From contig WPDH01000027.1 of the NCBI GenBank assembly GCA_019137255.1, positions 434,001-498,000 on the forward strand: a DNA stretch of 64,000 bases, given 5' to 3'. The DNA comes from Corinectria fuckeliana (Eukaryota; Ascomycota; Sordariomycetes; Hypocreales; Nectriaceae). The number at the start of each line of letters is the position of its first letter. The stretch's first letter is position 1. Position numbers and translations under genes: made by a program. Shown piece by piece: positions 44,198-55,111 of the stretch. The notes beneath the pieces were generated by a model that saw only the letters and a program-made list of their open reading frames with translations, had not been told where the DNA came from and searched no databases.

Positions 44198-47100
44198 ATG
44201 GAACCTCCGGCTGAGCTGCCCGACCTCGCCGGCAAGGCCAGACAGGCGTGGCGGTATGTCTCGCACCCTGTTTCCGCACGTCTACGCTGCCGCCTAGCCG
44301 CAGATGGTGCGCGACTCCGTCTTGTCGCACCGTGACTGACTTGTGAGGTTTAGTTCCGCTGTCAAGTTGCGCAAGCTCTTGACCAAACAGATCGAGAAGC
44401 TTCCCAAAGATCACACCGACATCTCTCAGTTCGAGGCGATAGATTCAGTCTTGGATAAGTGAGGAATTTCAGTTCAAATCCTCTACCGCCCGCCAAGCGC
44501 ACAGGCTAAGACTCATTGCTAGGTTCCGACTTGCATCTGTGCAGACCATCTTTCTCGACTTTGAGTATGCCATGACCGAACGTGCCGACCATGTGCTGTG
44601 GACGGTCCATACATCAATCAACCACGAATACCGACGAACTATAGGGCGCCTGAAACATTTAGCCCAGACCCCCGAAAAGCAGCAGAAGAATGACAAGCGG
44701 AATGGCGACAAGCCAAAGTCTGACAAGCCGAGTCCTCAGAAGCAAAAGGGCGATAGGCGCAATGTTGAGAAACGGAAGTTAGTGGATAAGTACCTCGCCT
44801 TCTTGAGCATTGCGCAGGAGTTTTACAAGGGATACATCCAAAGGCTGTCGGCGAGATATGATATCCCGGAGCTGAAGCGTATCGCTCGAGGCATCGACAT
44901 CCAGGAGCCGCCCAACGGCGACACTATCAGTCCGGTTGCCGCCCATATCTACTACATGGTCCTCAAGTCCTGCCACTTCACCTTGATATGCTTGGGAGAC
45001 TTAGCCCGCTACCAGACGCAGGCTGGACTTAGAAAGTCGAGCTATAACACCTCGATGGCCTATTACGGCCTCGCCTATGATTTAAAGACGGATTCGGGGT
45101 TCGCCTTTCACCAGATGGGCATCATCAGCCTAGAGGAGGGCAAGGATCTTGACGTCGTCTACTACTTCTACCGAGGCATCGCTGTTGCTGATCCTCATCC
45201 CAATGCGAAGCAGAACCTCGAGTCCAAGTTCAAGGTTATCATGCAGCCGGATAAGAGCCTGCCTAGGAAGAACACACGCACGCCCCCAGATGCCTTCATC
45301 ACCTGGTTCGGCAAGCTTCACGCGGTTTTTTATCATGGTGAAATGCTGCCGCAGAGCTCCGAACTGGAGAGAGAGGTGTTGCATCGGCTTGACATGGCAT
45401 CGAAGGGCTCTTCCCATACCGAGGTCCTGTTCAAAATGACCTTGATAAATATGGCGGCCTACTATGTTGCCTCGCACAAGTACACTGGTACGTTGCTTGT
45501 CTTTCGATTCCTTGTGTCACCTTCACTTCTGACGAGAGTAGAAGAGCCATCGACCGAAGGATCCCGATTTTGCCAGTACACCTTGCGCCTGAACTCTCAA
45601 TTCATTCTCACCTTCAGCAATGCAATTGCAGCTGATCTCACGGACATTGTTAACCGCGAGGGCAATGATCCCAAGGACTCAGCCACGGAAAAGACCACCC
45701 CTGTCATTGAATGCCTGCTGCCGCTCCTGCGCATCTACACCATGTGGCTCGCTGCGCGTCGACTTGAAATCTTTGGGGCTGCCGGGGCTCTTGGCTCAGT
45801 CGTTCCTGACATGGTCAAGGCTCTTGCGAGAGTCTTCACTCTGCTTTGCACTGAGACCTACACTGGGGAAAATTTGGCTTCTTGTCCATACCTGCTGCCG
45901 GAGGACGTGAAGACTCGCGGCCTGCTTCCACTTTCCCCGGACCAGGTTCCGGAAGCATGCCGAGCATACTTTGGAGAAAACGGTGATCTGAAGCCTCACT
46001 TGCCGTCCCAGGAAATGCAGCTTCAACCCTTCCAAGAGACCTTGGCCAGGATTCTGGACATTCTTCGTTGTGCTTATTTCTTGGCCGAAGACGAGGCTGT
46101 TCCCATGTCACACACGGTAACGGACAAAGGCCTGATATTCGAGTACAAGGAAAAACCGGCAACTTGCAACGTCCCCGTTCCTGTTGATCTCGGTCAATCG
46201 GCAAGCACAGTCAGCCCTCGCGCACGCGAGACGGAAAGCCAGTTGCCAAATCGGCATCGGCAGCGGCAGCGCACTGCATCGGACGATCGTCGACCCGTTA
46301 GTAGACCTGCGGTTAATCCTCCCCCAGGGCTCTCTCCCAACTCAGCGCTGGCATCTGAGCATAACGAGCCAGTTACTGCGGCTGAACATGCCGCAAACAC
46401 CGTCATCAACATGCTGGCCCCTTTCCTCAAGCCACCAACTCCGCAACCCTCCTCTCATCACCACCGGCCTCATGACGAGTCCTCGTACGGAATGCACACT
46501 ACAACGGCAAACGAGATTTTCGGCATGTTCCCATCCGAACCGAGTCCGACGAGCTTGAACTTCCCTGGCTCGATTCCCTCGGGAAAGTTTGAGCCTCTAC
46601 CCTGGAACTGGGTTTATACTCCCACGCCCCACAAAGCCCCGGATTACTCGGTGTCCATGACCAGAGATGCGTTTGACGGACCGGCCAGTCCCGTATATTC
46701 GTCGAGAGACGTAGCCCAGATGGACAGTGTCCTTGAGGATCCCTTCACTACACTAGAACGCCCATTCCTGTCATCGGCTGCCCAAGCTAGTGAACTAACG
46801 GGGAGCCCTCACGTTGCCTCGACCGCCGAAGAAGCTCACCGGAATAGCCTGCTGCAGTCCTTCACGGGTTCGACCCTGGGCTCGAGTGCACCTCGGACCT
46901 CCGCCTTCAGCCAATGGGGTCAGAATACCACTCGGGTGCCAAGGGAAACAGTGCCATCACCCTGGGGCCTTCAGCCGCTCGACGGACATACCATGTCCTC
47001 GGCCGCAATGGCCTTCTCTCACCCGAGCAGTCTATATCAAGGAACACCTGCCAACGGAGCAGCTTTTGGCATGCCTGCCCCGGGCCACTTTGGCGCGAGC

Positions 47101-47223
47101 CGGAACGATCACGGCCTCAACCAGGAAAATCCTTCTTCTACGAATCGGCATTTCCAGATGGATGACACAACCTCCAACTACGACGCCGCCATCCTCCAGG
47201 CCGCTCTATACGGCAACAAGTAG
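44198..47223 (+). CDS. EST1/SMG7-family protein (telomerase-binding / NMD-type)
   Basis: Exons 44198..44253, 44354..44458, then 44523..47223, probably interrupted by a 54-nt intron 45488..45541 (GTACGT...CTGAC...TAG); 935 aa if spliced, 953 aa if not. The N-terminal 14-3-3-like EST1 region contains LRKLLTKQIEKL, FEYAMTERADHVLWTVHTS and YRRTIGRLKHL. The EST1 DNA/RNA-binding TPR region follows (about residues 130-450), with FYKGYIQRLSARYDIPELKR, LICLGDLARYQTQ, YYGLAYDLKTDSGFAFHQMG and DVVYYFYRGIAVADPHPNAK. The C-terminal third is Pro/Ser-rich and disordered, with no PIN domain, so the layout resembles SMG7/Ebs1 rather than SMG6. Roles known in the family are telomerase recruitment and nonsense-mediated decay; which applies here is open. 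Confidence 0.88.
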
Positions 47224-47850
47224 GGAGCCGTGTATCTGTAGGAGAATGATTGGTTTCCTCTTGGACACCGACCCTAATAATCAATCGTCTTGATTTACAT
47301 CCTGTCCCTGGCTTGGCCACTCAGGATGGTGGCCTTGGCTACGATGAGTGAGGCACTCTTTTGCTACACTTGTGTGCTGTAACAGTTACACGCTGCTCGG
47401 ACATAGCCAAACTGGTTACCGGAGCTTTCTGCAGATTCGACAAGTCTCTTGATAACGCAATCGATGATTTGATTGACGCAGTGGACATGTTGGATCTACT
47501 GGACCTCCAATCTGCCCGATCCATGTACGGCTTGTGGGTTTCAACTTACCGTGATAGAGCAGACGCCAGGTTCTTGTAAAGCTGAGCGTGCTATTTTTGG
47601 CAAGTCGAATACTGGCTGTTTGCAAAGAAGATGACACTCTTTATTTTCTCAAAAAATTTGCTTGATGAGATAACTTGCGGCATCGTGGAGGATACCGCAC
47701 CCGCTGTGCGAAGGGGAGCCCCCCCTTGATCTGGGCGCTCTCCCTCTGGATTGCAAAACGCCGTTGTTGAAACCGTTTTCCCTTTACCATCAACGCCGAG
47801 ACACGTTCAGTCCTACGGGAAGGTATGCAAGACGAGTTGTTTTGGTGACT
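47224..47850. other. Convergent intergenic region, EST1-like gene / adenosine kinase
   Basis: 627 bp between facing stops. Open frames exist on both strands at 47340-47640, but no start/intron combination gives a credible gene, so I treat the region as two 3'UTRs. Confidence 0.5.
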
Positions 47851-49271
47851 TTAGGAGGATGCCTGGTAAGTCTGCTTAGGGAAGGGGTATCTGCGAAAGG
47901 GTTAGCTTTACGAAACTCCGCGTATTCTTGGGACTGGTGCCCCTGCTGCTGAGATGCCACGGACGTCATAGGAGAGACAGAGATAGCATAGCAGTAACAT
48001 GGAAACACCGAGCTTTCGGGGAGAACTTACGAAGGCCCAAGCTCCTGAATGCTGAGTCGTGCAAGCCATTGGCCCATGTCGATGCTGGTCTTGAGGGGCT
48101 TTCCCTCGAGGATACCGGCTAGGAGACCACCAGCGAAGGCATCTCCAGCACCGTTGGTATCATTGATCTTGTCCTTGTCAATGGCGTGGACGGGGAACTC
48201 ATGGATGGTGTCCTCGCCCTGAATGGCGACCAGGGTAGGCTCAGTGCCCTGGGTGACAATGGCAATACGCTTCTTCTGTGTGTTGGCCTTGGGGAGGTTG
48301 GCGAGGTGCTTGGCGACGTCCTTGGGCTCCTTGCTGGGGAGGTCGTGGGCCTCGGCGTAAGCGGCGGCCTCGGTCTCGTTACCGATGACGTAGTCCCAGT
48401 AGGGGGCGCTGGCATCGACGGCGTCCTTGAAGAACTGAAGGATGAAGGGGGCGGAGAGGGACAGGACGAAGGTCTTGTTGTGCTCGGCAGCCTGCTTAGC
48501 AAGCTCCATGATTGCGGGAGGGCAGACTGTTCACGTTGGAGACTTGCGTTAGCGCGGTAATTCCCCATCAGCGCCAGACACAGAGCTGCTGGAGTCCTCA
48601 CCGGTGAAGTGGAAGCCACCGACGTAGTAGACCTCGGCGTTCTGAACCAAGCTCCAGATCTCGGGCTTCTTCAGGTGGTCGACGTCGTAGTGGTTGGCGG
48701 CACCGAGGTCGGTGACTAGAGATCGGTTGTGGCCGGTGATGATGGCACCGCAGCGGCCAGTCTTCTCATTGGGGTCGACGCGGTACTCGACCCGCAGACC
48801 GGCGGCCTTGACGGCATCGTAGAGGATGGCCGAGTACTTGTCGTCACCGGCACCGCCGAGGTAGACGACGCTGTTGGCAGGGAGGATGTACTGGGCGCCA
48901 CGGGCGCTGTTCTGGGCAGCACCACCGGCGATGAGCTTGGCATCATAGTTGTTGAGGAGATCCTCGTAAAGAGGAATGTGTTTCTCCTCGGCGAGGATCG
49001 CATCGTTTGCCTTCACGCCATACTTGTCGAGAAGAGACTGGTCTCCGAAAGCCTGGATATCTGTCCAAGGGAGAGAGAGAAAAGAGGTTAGCACGCCATC
49101 CCGGGTGACGGGAGCTGTGGGTAGACAATATATAGATACATGGTGCGGGTGCGGGTGTGGGTGTGGATATCAGGCATTGATGGCCGAGAAAAGAACAAAA
49201 GCAAGGGGAAAATGCATACCGAGCAGAGGGTTCTCCAGGCAGAGAAGGCCGTATTCTTTAGTGGGAGCCAT
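47851..49271 (-). CDS. ADO1: Adenosine kinase
   Basis: Minus-strand exons 49271..49220, 49060..48602, 48526..48031, 47890..47851; 348 aa, the normal family length. It phosphorylates adenosine to AMP with ATP, in purine salvage and in clearing adenosine released from S-adenosylhomocysteine, in the cytosol. PfkB-fold motifs seen: the N-terminal glycine-rich block (LIAGGAAQNSARGAQY, YLGGAGDDKY), GHNRSLVTDLGAANHY in the substrate region, VIGNETEAAAYA, IVTQGTEPTLVA, and DTNGAGDAFAGG with the catalytic Asp of the GAGD anion-hole motif. The last exon is 40 nt and gives the typical end SYPFPKQTY. A CACGTG box lies about 155 bp upstream of the ATG. Symbol follows the yeast gene. Confidence 0.95.
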
Positions 49272-49425
49272 GGTGTTCAATTGTCTCGTGAGGAGTTTTG
49301 AGGATCTGGATGTGAAGAGTTTGGAGGGGAAGCTTGGAGGGGTGACGGTGGCGGGGTTGATGAGACAGCGTGGGGCTGGGGCTCTCGGCGCCCGAATCGC
49401 AGCGACGCGGGAGAAGGGACGTACC

Positions 49426-49431
49426 CACGTG
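49426..49431. promoter_or_regulatory. CACGTG E-box upstream of adenosine kinase
   Basis: Perfect hexamer in CCCACGTGCG, about 155 bp before the adenosine kinase ATG. A Cbf1-type link to methionine-cycle genes would be sensible but is inferred. Confidence 0.35.
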
Positions 49432-49565
49432 CGGCAAATGAGCGACGGGAGCCCAGTTGCAAATGCCGCGGGTCTTGTTGCCAGGGGTATAATGGGTGAC
49501 ATGGTACGAAGCACAGCGGCGAGGTGGCTGTATTGTTGGTACCTTGGGTTACCTAGGTAAGTAGG

Positions 49566-49592
49566 TTAGGTAGGTAGGTAGGTAAGTAGGTA
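49566..49592. repeat. (GGTA)n microsatellite
   Basis: GGTTAGGTAGGTAGGTAGGT-type run with one AAG variation; the same word recurs throughout the intergenic DNA of this window. Confidence 0.85.
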
Positions 49593-50157
49593 GCTCTGAG
49601 GGTGCAGTGAGATATGGCTTCGTTCAGTATGATGATGACGATGAATGAGTCAAGGCGTTGAGATCCGGTTGAAGCTTTTAAAGAGCCACCCATCATACGA
49701 TGGAATTAATCCTAGTCCCGGCAGGCTGTTCCATTCCATCCGAGTCGGCGATCGCTGCTACGTAGACTACTTATTATGTACTTACCATCGAACCTTGCTT
49801 ACGAGTTGCATGCCAAAAAAAAAAAATACCGACGCTGCGAACGGGTTGTGATCAATGCATCATTATATCACAGGTAGATAGGTAGGTGGATAAAAAGGAA
49901 ATTCGTCAAACGCGGGCTGGACTTGGCTTAACTGGATCGCATCGTTTCTACCTTTCTACCAACCTCTCAATATGAGGCCCTTCCTGGTATTCCTGGTATC
50001 TCACATCTTCACGGAGAAACGGCCTTCAGATTTTGTGCGCCAAATGCCATAGTACTTGCCCTCGGAGCTACCAGCCTTCTGCCCTCAGCAGTACCTTCAA
50101 TAGTTGCAAGCAAGCCAGTATAACACCATCCCAATGAGACCATGAATTCCAGCCACT

Positions 50158-51200
50158 TTAATCCTTCGTCTTCTGCGTACCACGGAGGAGACCAGTTCTC
50201 CGCGCGGCAATAAGACCAGCCTTCTGTCCCTTGGCGGCGTATCGGGAAATGGTAGAAGCCTTACCAATATGTTGGTGGTTACCCTGTCACGGTCAATTAG
50301 CAAGTCTGCCCTTCGTTCTGCTCGCGAGAGAATACTTACACCACCGTGGGGATGGTCGACGGGGTTCATGGCAACACCACGGGTCTTGGGCCAGCTGTTA
50401 CGCTTGACGGCGAACTTGTGCTTGGCGCGAGAAGCCTCTGCATGGATCGTTAGAACTCAACTACCACGCAAACGACGGAAAACCCAGAACGTCTTCCGGC
50501 TTTCCTTGGGGAAACACGTACTCAGGAGGGGCTTGTCGGTTCGGCCACCACCGGCGACGATACCGATCATGCCTCGGGACTTGGAGTGGACGATCTTCTT
50601 GGCACCAGAGGGGAGCTTGATGCGGGTCTTGCCCTCATCGGGGTTGTGGCCAACAACGGTGATGTAGTTGCCGGAGGTTCGGCCCAGAGTGCCACGGTCG
50701 CCAATCTTCTCCTCGACGTTGGAGACGACGGTTCCCTCGGGCATCTCACCGATGGGCAGGATGTTGCCGACGGTCAGGGCAGCCTTCTTTCCGGCGTAGA
50801 TAAATTGACCAGTGTACATGCCCTCGTTGGCGATGAAAGTCTCGGTGACCTGCTTGAACTTGTAGGGGTGGCGGAAGACGACACGGGCGAGAGGAGCACC
50901 ACGGCCTGTACGGAAACTCATTGTTAGTTGTGATCCTAGGATACGAATGCGGGTGCTTCGAGGAGCTCGTCGGGAAACTTGCCAGCGTCGTGGATGATCT
51001 CGCGGACGACACCGCGGACATATCCGTGTCGCTCGGCGAAATCGAGGTTGCGGAACTTGGCGGGGGCCTTGTTCAGGCGTGTGTTGGCCGCTTTCCTGGG
51101 CGTTAGTATATTGATGTTGATTTCGTTCGGGAGGCTCGATCGGTTACTAACTGAAGATGGATCCACGACCCTTACGCTGGTTGCGAATGACTCGACCCAT
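50158..51200 (-). CDS. RPL2: 60S ribosomal protein uL2 (RPL2/RPL8)
   Basis: Minus-strand exons 51200..51152, 51090..50983, 50905..50522, 50437..50340, 50283..50158; 254 aa, identical in length to yeast Rpl2. uL2 is a core protein of the large subunit near the peptidyl-transferase centre. Conserved blocks are intact: MGRVIRNQRKG, LDFAERHGYVRGVV, FIANEGMYTGQFIYAGKKA, NILPIGEMPEGTVVSNVEEK, NYITVVGHNPDEGKTRIKLP, and SWPKTRGVAMNPVDHPHGGG with the conserved histidine used in peptidyl transfer, then HQHIGKASTISR. Intron 2 (50906..50982) has a GC donor (G|GCAAGT) and is the only spelling that keeps HDAGRGAPL in frame. The other introns are GT-AG. A GCCCTAG-CACGTG composite sits about 190 bp upstream of the ATG. 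Confidence 0.97.
50906..50982 (-). other. GC-AG intron in RPL2
   Basis: 77-nt intron with donor GCAAGT instead of GTAAGT, CTAAC-type branch sequence and CAG acceptor. Joining at these sites restores the invariant HDAGRGAPL sequence; no nearby GT gives the right frame. Confidence 0.85.
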
Positions 51201-52620
51201 GGCGTCTGTTTTCACTGGGTGAAAATAGAAAAGGGTAGATGCTGTGAAGCTGTGGTTAGGAGAGGGTCGAGGGCAAAATGGAGAGGAAGGGAATTTACCT
51301 GGCTTGGGCCGCTTGGTGTTTTGTCAAAGAGGGCCTGCAAGTGCATCTTGCTGATAAATTTTTGTGCGCGGTACCTCAATCGGTGGAGGAGCCCTAGCAC
51401 GTGACATTGCTCTACCGACCTTGTGGGGCAGCCACTGGGGTGGACATGTCGATGGCGGCCTGCGACCCTAGCTTTTTACGATTACCATATCCCGACTACT
51501 TACTAACCTTAATAAGTCTGTACTCAGTACTAGGTTACTGTTCGCAATGCAACTGAATGTATTTCGTACTACTGTCTGGATACTTTCTTCCTAAATGAGG
51601 CGGCAGATATTTTGTTTCAATATCGGTGAACCGAAGATTCACCTCACCCACCGAGTTTTCACCTTGATGAGACTACATCGCCTACTTCCGTGTCTTGATA
51701 GTGATGATAGTTCCGTGTGGAATTGTTCTCGGTACACATTTGGTAGTCGCAACGCGATCGCTTGGCACTGGTCCTTACAATCTGTATACTTTGTGCAGAG
51801 AGAATTGATCAGATACATAGTAGTTCATGCTGCGAGCTTAGCCCATTCCAGCCTACATACAAGTCACGGACCAATGGTGATGCCACAATGTGGCCTGGAT
51901 CATGGACAGCCAACGCCAATCAAGGGACAGGCATGCACTGAAAGTGAGACAGCGATCACGTGACTCTCAAAGCCTTAAGAGTCTCGGAGTAAACAGAGCT
52001 ACTCCTTGAGCCTCCGTGCCATTCTGCATCGGGGCTTGCATTTCATCCCCAAGAAGTCAATCAGTGCGGAGCTTCAACTACATTCCGGTTGGTCTGCAAC
52101 ACCATGTATGATAATGCCGAGACGAGTGGCAGCGTAGAGCCTATTGTGCCATATCTTGTATTGTGAAATCTCTTGTCTCTATATCTATGGATCCTTCCGA
52201 AGTGGGCTCTTATAACACATATTGTGAAAATCTGAACCTTTTACTTCAAGCTCGTGGAGGCTCTACGTTGATGCAGCCAAGACGAAAGGGCTATTCGGGT
52301 GCTGACTTGTGTTGATCTGCACGGTTCAAACAACGGGCTCCGTGTGGGGAGAGCAGCAAAGGGGGCGGGCGGCTCTGAGGCATGCCAGCGCAGGAGCCTT
52401 TGTTTGCCGTCTCCAGGGAGCCTTAACCCAGGCGGCTCTGGCCTTCCAAGCTGATTGATGTTACGCCTTAGCCTATCAGAATCCACAAGCCTGATTTGCG
52501 GCTCGTCGTTTCGCCTAGTGGGTGCAAATCCGCTTGAGAACCTAAGTTACCTAGTTACGTCGGTCCTCACTTTCCCTCCCCCACATTCATCTCAACCTCA
52601 CCACAACGCGCACCGCCAAC
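51201..52620. promoter_or_regulatory. Divergent region RPL2 / DDT-WHIM-like gene
   Basis: 1,420 bp. Near RPL2 it has the GCCCTAGCACGTGAC element (51391-51405) and a second CCCTAG at about 51465. The middle (51480-52240) is AT-richer and shows no gene. The last 60 bp are a pyrimidine/CA-rich leader before 52621. Confidence 0.55.
51391..51405. promoter_or_regulatory. Composite GCCCTAG-CACGTG element upstream of RPL2
   Basis: GCCCTA (reverse complement TAGGGC, like the Tbf1 site core) directly abuts CACGTGAC (Cbf1-type core), about 190 bp before the RPL2 ATG. Tbf1 with Cbf1 is the known ribosomal-protein regulator pair of Candida albicans; its use here is inferred. Confidence 0.45.
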
Positions 52621-54789
52621 ATGTCTGCCGACGATGAATCTAGCGAGCTCTCGTCGTTGTCTTCGTTGTCGCCTGCGCCCTCCGACGACGAGCTGGATGT
52701 CGCTGGCGATGAAGGGCCCCCAAAGTCCAAGGGCGGCATCCTGAAGTTCTTCCCCAAGCTCTCAGAGCAGCCCCCCAAGAAACCGTCGCCGTCACCGCCG
52801 CCGCGCAAACGATCCCCCTCACCGCCCCACGAATATGTTCTGGCCGATAATCCTGACATTTCTGTATGTTCTGGAGCTTGCTTTGCGCGTCCGAAAAGCC
52901 GCGCAATTGCCCGGCGCGTTCTGCTGCTGCTGTGACGCGACGGGCAGTTCAGGTCGCGTGGAAAACGTCATTGGGCCCCTGCTGACAGACACCCGCAGTT
53001 TATTGTCATGTTCCGAAGCCGATTCACCGACGCATTCCCCAAATCTCTTGCCCATTTTGGACCGCAAGAGCTCGAGCGAGACGTTGTCGAACCCATTCCC
53101 GGCGACCGAGTCGAACATTTCCTCTGTGCCCTGCTTGGCCTGCTCTTGAATCGCAAGCAAGATGTCAAGTATAGTCAATACTACATGTCCTGAAGCGGCA
53201 CTATGCTAACAACCACTGTTTGCAGGCCGGGTCATTATGGCCGAGCACTTGAGGATGCAGTCAGCACCCATAAGAGCCAATGGGCGTCGGCTTGGGAGGA
53301 CAAGAGCCCATTGTCTGGTGGTGGAACCTTCACGTCGATGAGCCCTACGGAACGAGTTCGTTTATTCCGCCGATCCTTCCGTTTCAGCCTACTAACGCCC
53401 CTTTACAGCTTACTCTACTCCGAACCCTCATCCTCTGGACCCTTGCGTCATCCGACACTGTCAAGGGCCTGATCAACCAATCCTATAAAGGGAACCGCCA
53501 TGAAGATGATGTGAATCAGCCAAGAGCAGTGCAACCATGGGGCTCCGATAGTAATAAGCGCCGGTATTTCTTGATTGAGGGACAGGACGACACAACCTTC
53601 CGCGTCTATCGAGAAAGCAATCCTGCTGGAACGAACCGAACATGGTGGAGTGTTGCTGGCACAATCGATGAGCTCAAAGCTTTGTCTGAGAAACTCGAGA
53701 CAAAGGACGGAGGACCAAAGGCAAACAAGCTCAGCCAAAAGATGCTGCAGGCCATTCCACGGTTCGAGGCTGGCGAGGATGTTCGTATTTTTTCCACTAG
53801 CCAACTGCAGTGGCTTGATGACAATGTCATGCTGACCAATATGACAGAAACGCAAGCGTCGCGAGTACCGTCTGTTGCGCAAAGAACAATTCAAGCGACC
53901 GGAGCCGGGGTTCTCCACGTACGAGGGCCGCACTCGTGGAAAAAAGATGAAGTATACATACTCAGATGATGAAGACGAAATCTACTCGGACTCTACTACC
54001 AGACGCTCAACTCGAAACACCGGAACTCATACTCCAGCCGAGTCGGGACCAGTCACAACTTCGAGTGGGCGACAGATTAGGGCACCGACCCGGCTGAACG
54101 CCGCTACCGGGAGCAGCGCCCCTGGAAGTGTGCAGGGCGATACATCTGAGCTTGAGAAGGAAAGTTCCATAGGTCCAACCGGTCGACCTCGAAGATCAGC
54201 AGCTGTGAATCACGGAACTACTGGTTGGTCAGGAACAAGCACCCATTCCCGTCGGAACACCAACGAGTCAGAGGACGAGAGTGAAGGAGGCTTTGGGGAC
54301 GACGAAGGCGATGTTGATGCCGAGGTCCCCGAGGAATCAGAGGACGAAGAAGAGTTCGACGAAGACGAAGCCATGGTCGACGAGGATCTGGATGACCAAC
54401 AACAAAGCTTGGTTGTCAAGTTATCAGTTACACCGCCGCAACTGAAGCGAGTGTTGGCACCAAACTTGCATGTATGCAATGCCATTCCTCTACCAGGTTC
54501 CCAGCAAGCACATGAAAAGGATATCGCACATGATGCTCCGCTCGTGGAGATGCAGGGCACCGCAACAGAAATATGTCTCGAAAACACGAACCGTACTGGA
54601 ACGGGGCTCAAAATTGGGACTCTGGCGGGCCAAGACCGACGCTCCCCTGGGTTAGATGTCAAGGCTACCGACTACAAAGCAGTGACTCCAGCATCCATTC
54701 TTGCGACTCCTCTTGCTTTTAGAGGAAGCCCAGAGAAGCCACACGCAAAGTTGGTACCCCGACCCGTGGATGTCAGCACTAAGGAGTAA
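52621..54789 (+). CDS. DDT/WHIM-like chromatin-associated protein
   Basis: Exons 52621..52863, 52999..53168, 53226..53355, 53409..53780, 53848..54789; 618 aa. The acidic Ser-rich N terminus is followed by a Pro-rich basic stretch, then a helical region that reads like a DDT/WHIM module of RSF1, CECR2 and related ISWI-partner proteins: ISFIVMFRSRFTDAF, GDRVEHFLCALLGLLLN, LTLLRTLILWTLASSDTVKG and TFRVYRESNP..WWSVAGTIDEL. After the join GEDKRKRREYRLLRKEQFKR come the block EGRTRGKKMKYTYSDDED and a highly acidic low-complexity tail. The intron 53781..53847 (GTTCGT donor, CTGACC branch) is needed to move into the KRKRREYR frame. The very end (after 54470) is less certain because a GTATGC donor lies at 54472. 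A nuclear, nucleosome-remodelling role is inferred. Confidence 0.78.
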
Positions 54790-55111
54790 AGGGAGAACGA
54801 CTTAATCAATTGTTTTGTCGGAGTTGGGGAGAACGAGGGGATACATGACATAGAGCCACTGTCGCTAAATGATTGGCATTATGAGTAGGATAGACTTGGG
54901 CCCGAAAGGATCAATGATTGTAACTCGATGATGGAAGGATATCATAGTATTCGTCACTGAGACGGGCATTGGACGACACAGTTCTCAGCGAGTTGACGAC
55001 CTGATTGATGCATGGATCAGGCTCGACTCGAGGTATACCGAACGTAGTAGGTATTTTTCAGGTCGGATTACAAGATTTTATGTACACTTTGCTTTGCTTG
55101 GTATGTCGTGT
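54790..55111. other. Convergent intergenic region, chromatin gene / DUF1770 gene
   Basis: 322 bp of facing 3'UTRs; nothing else seen. Confidence 0.6.

Larger units (their letters stand above)
49272..50157. promoter_or_regulatory. Region between RPL2 stop and adenosine kinase start (both minus)
   Basis: 886 bp: promoter of the adenosine kinase gene (right of 49272) and the RPL2 3'UTR. It holds a CACGTG at 49426-49431, a GGTA repeat at 49566-49592 and A12 at 49815-49826. Confidence 0.5.

Noticed and set aside
47339..47637. Possible two-exon minus-strand gene between the EST1-like gene and adenosine kinase
   Set aside because: The only phase-consistent splice gives a 38-nt intron, shorter than any other here, and the first exon has GTG instead of ATG with a stop just upstream.
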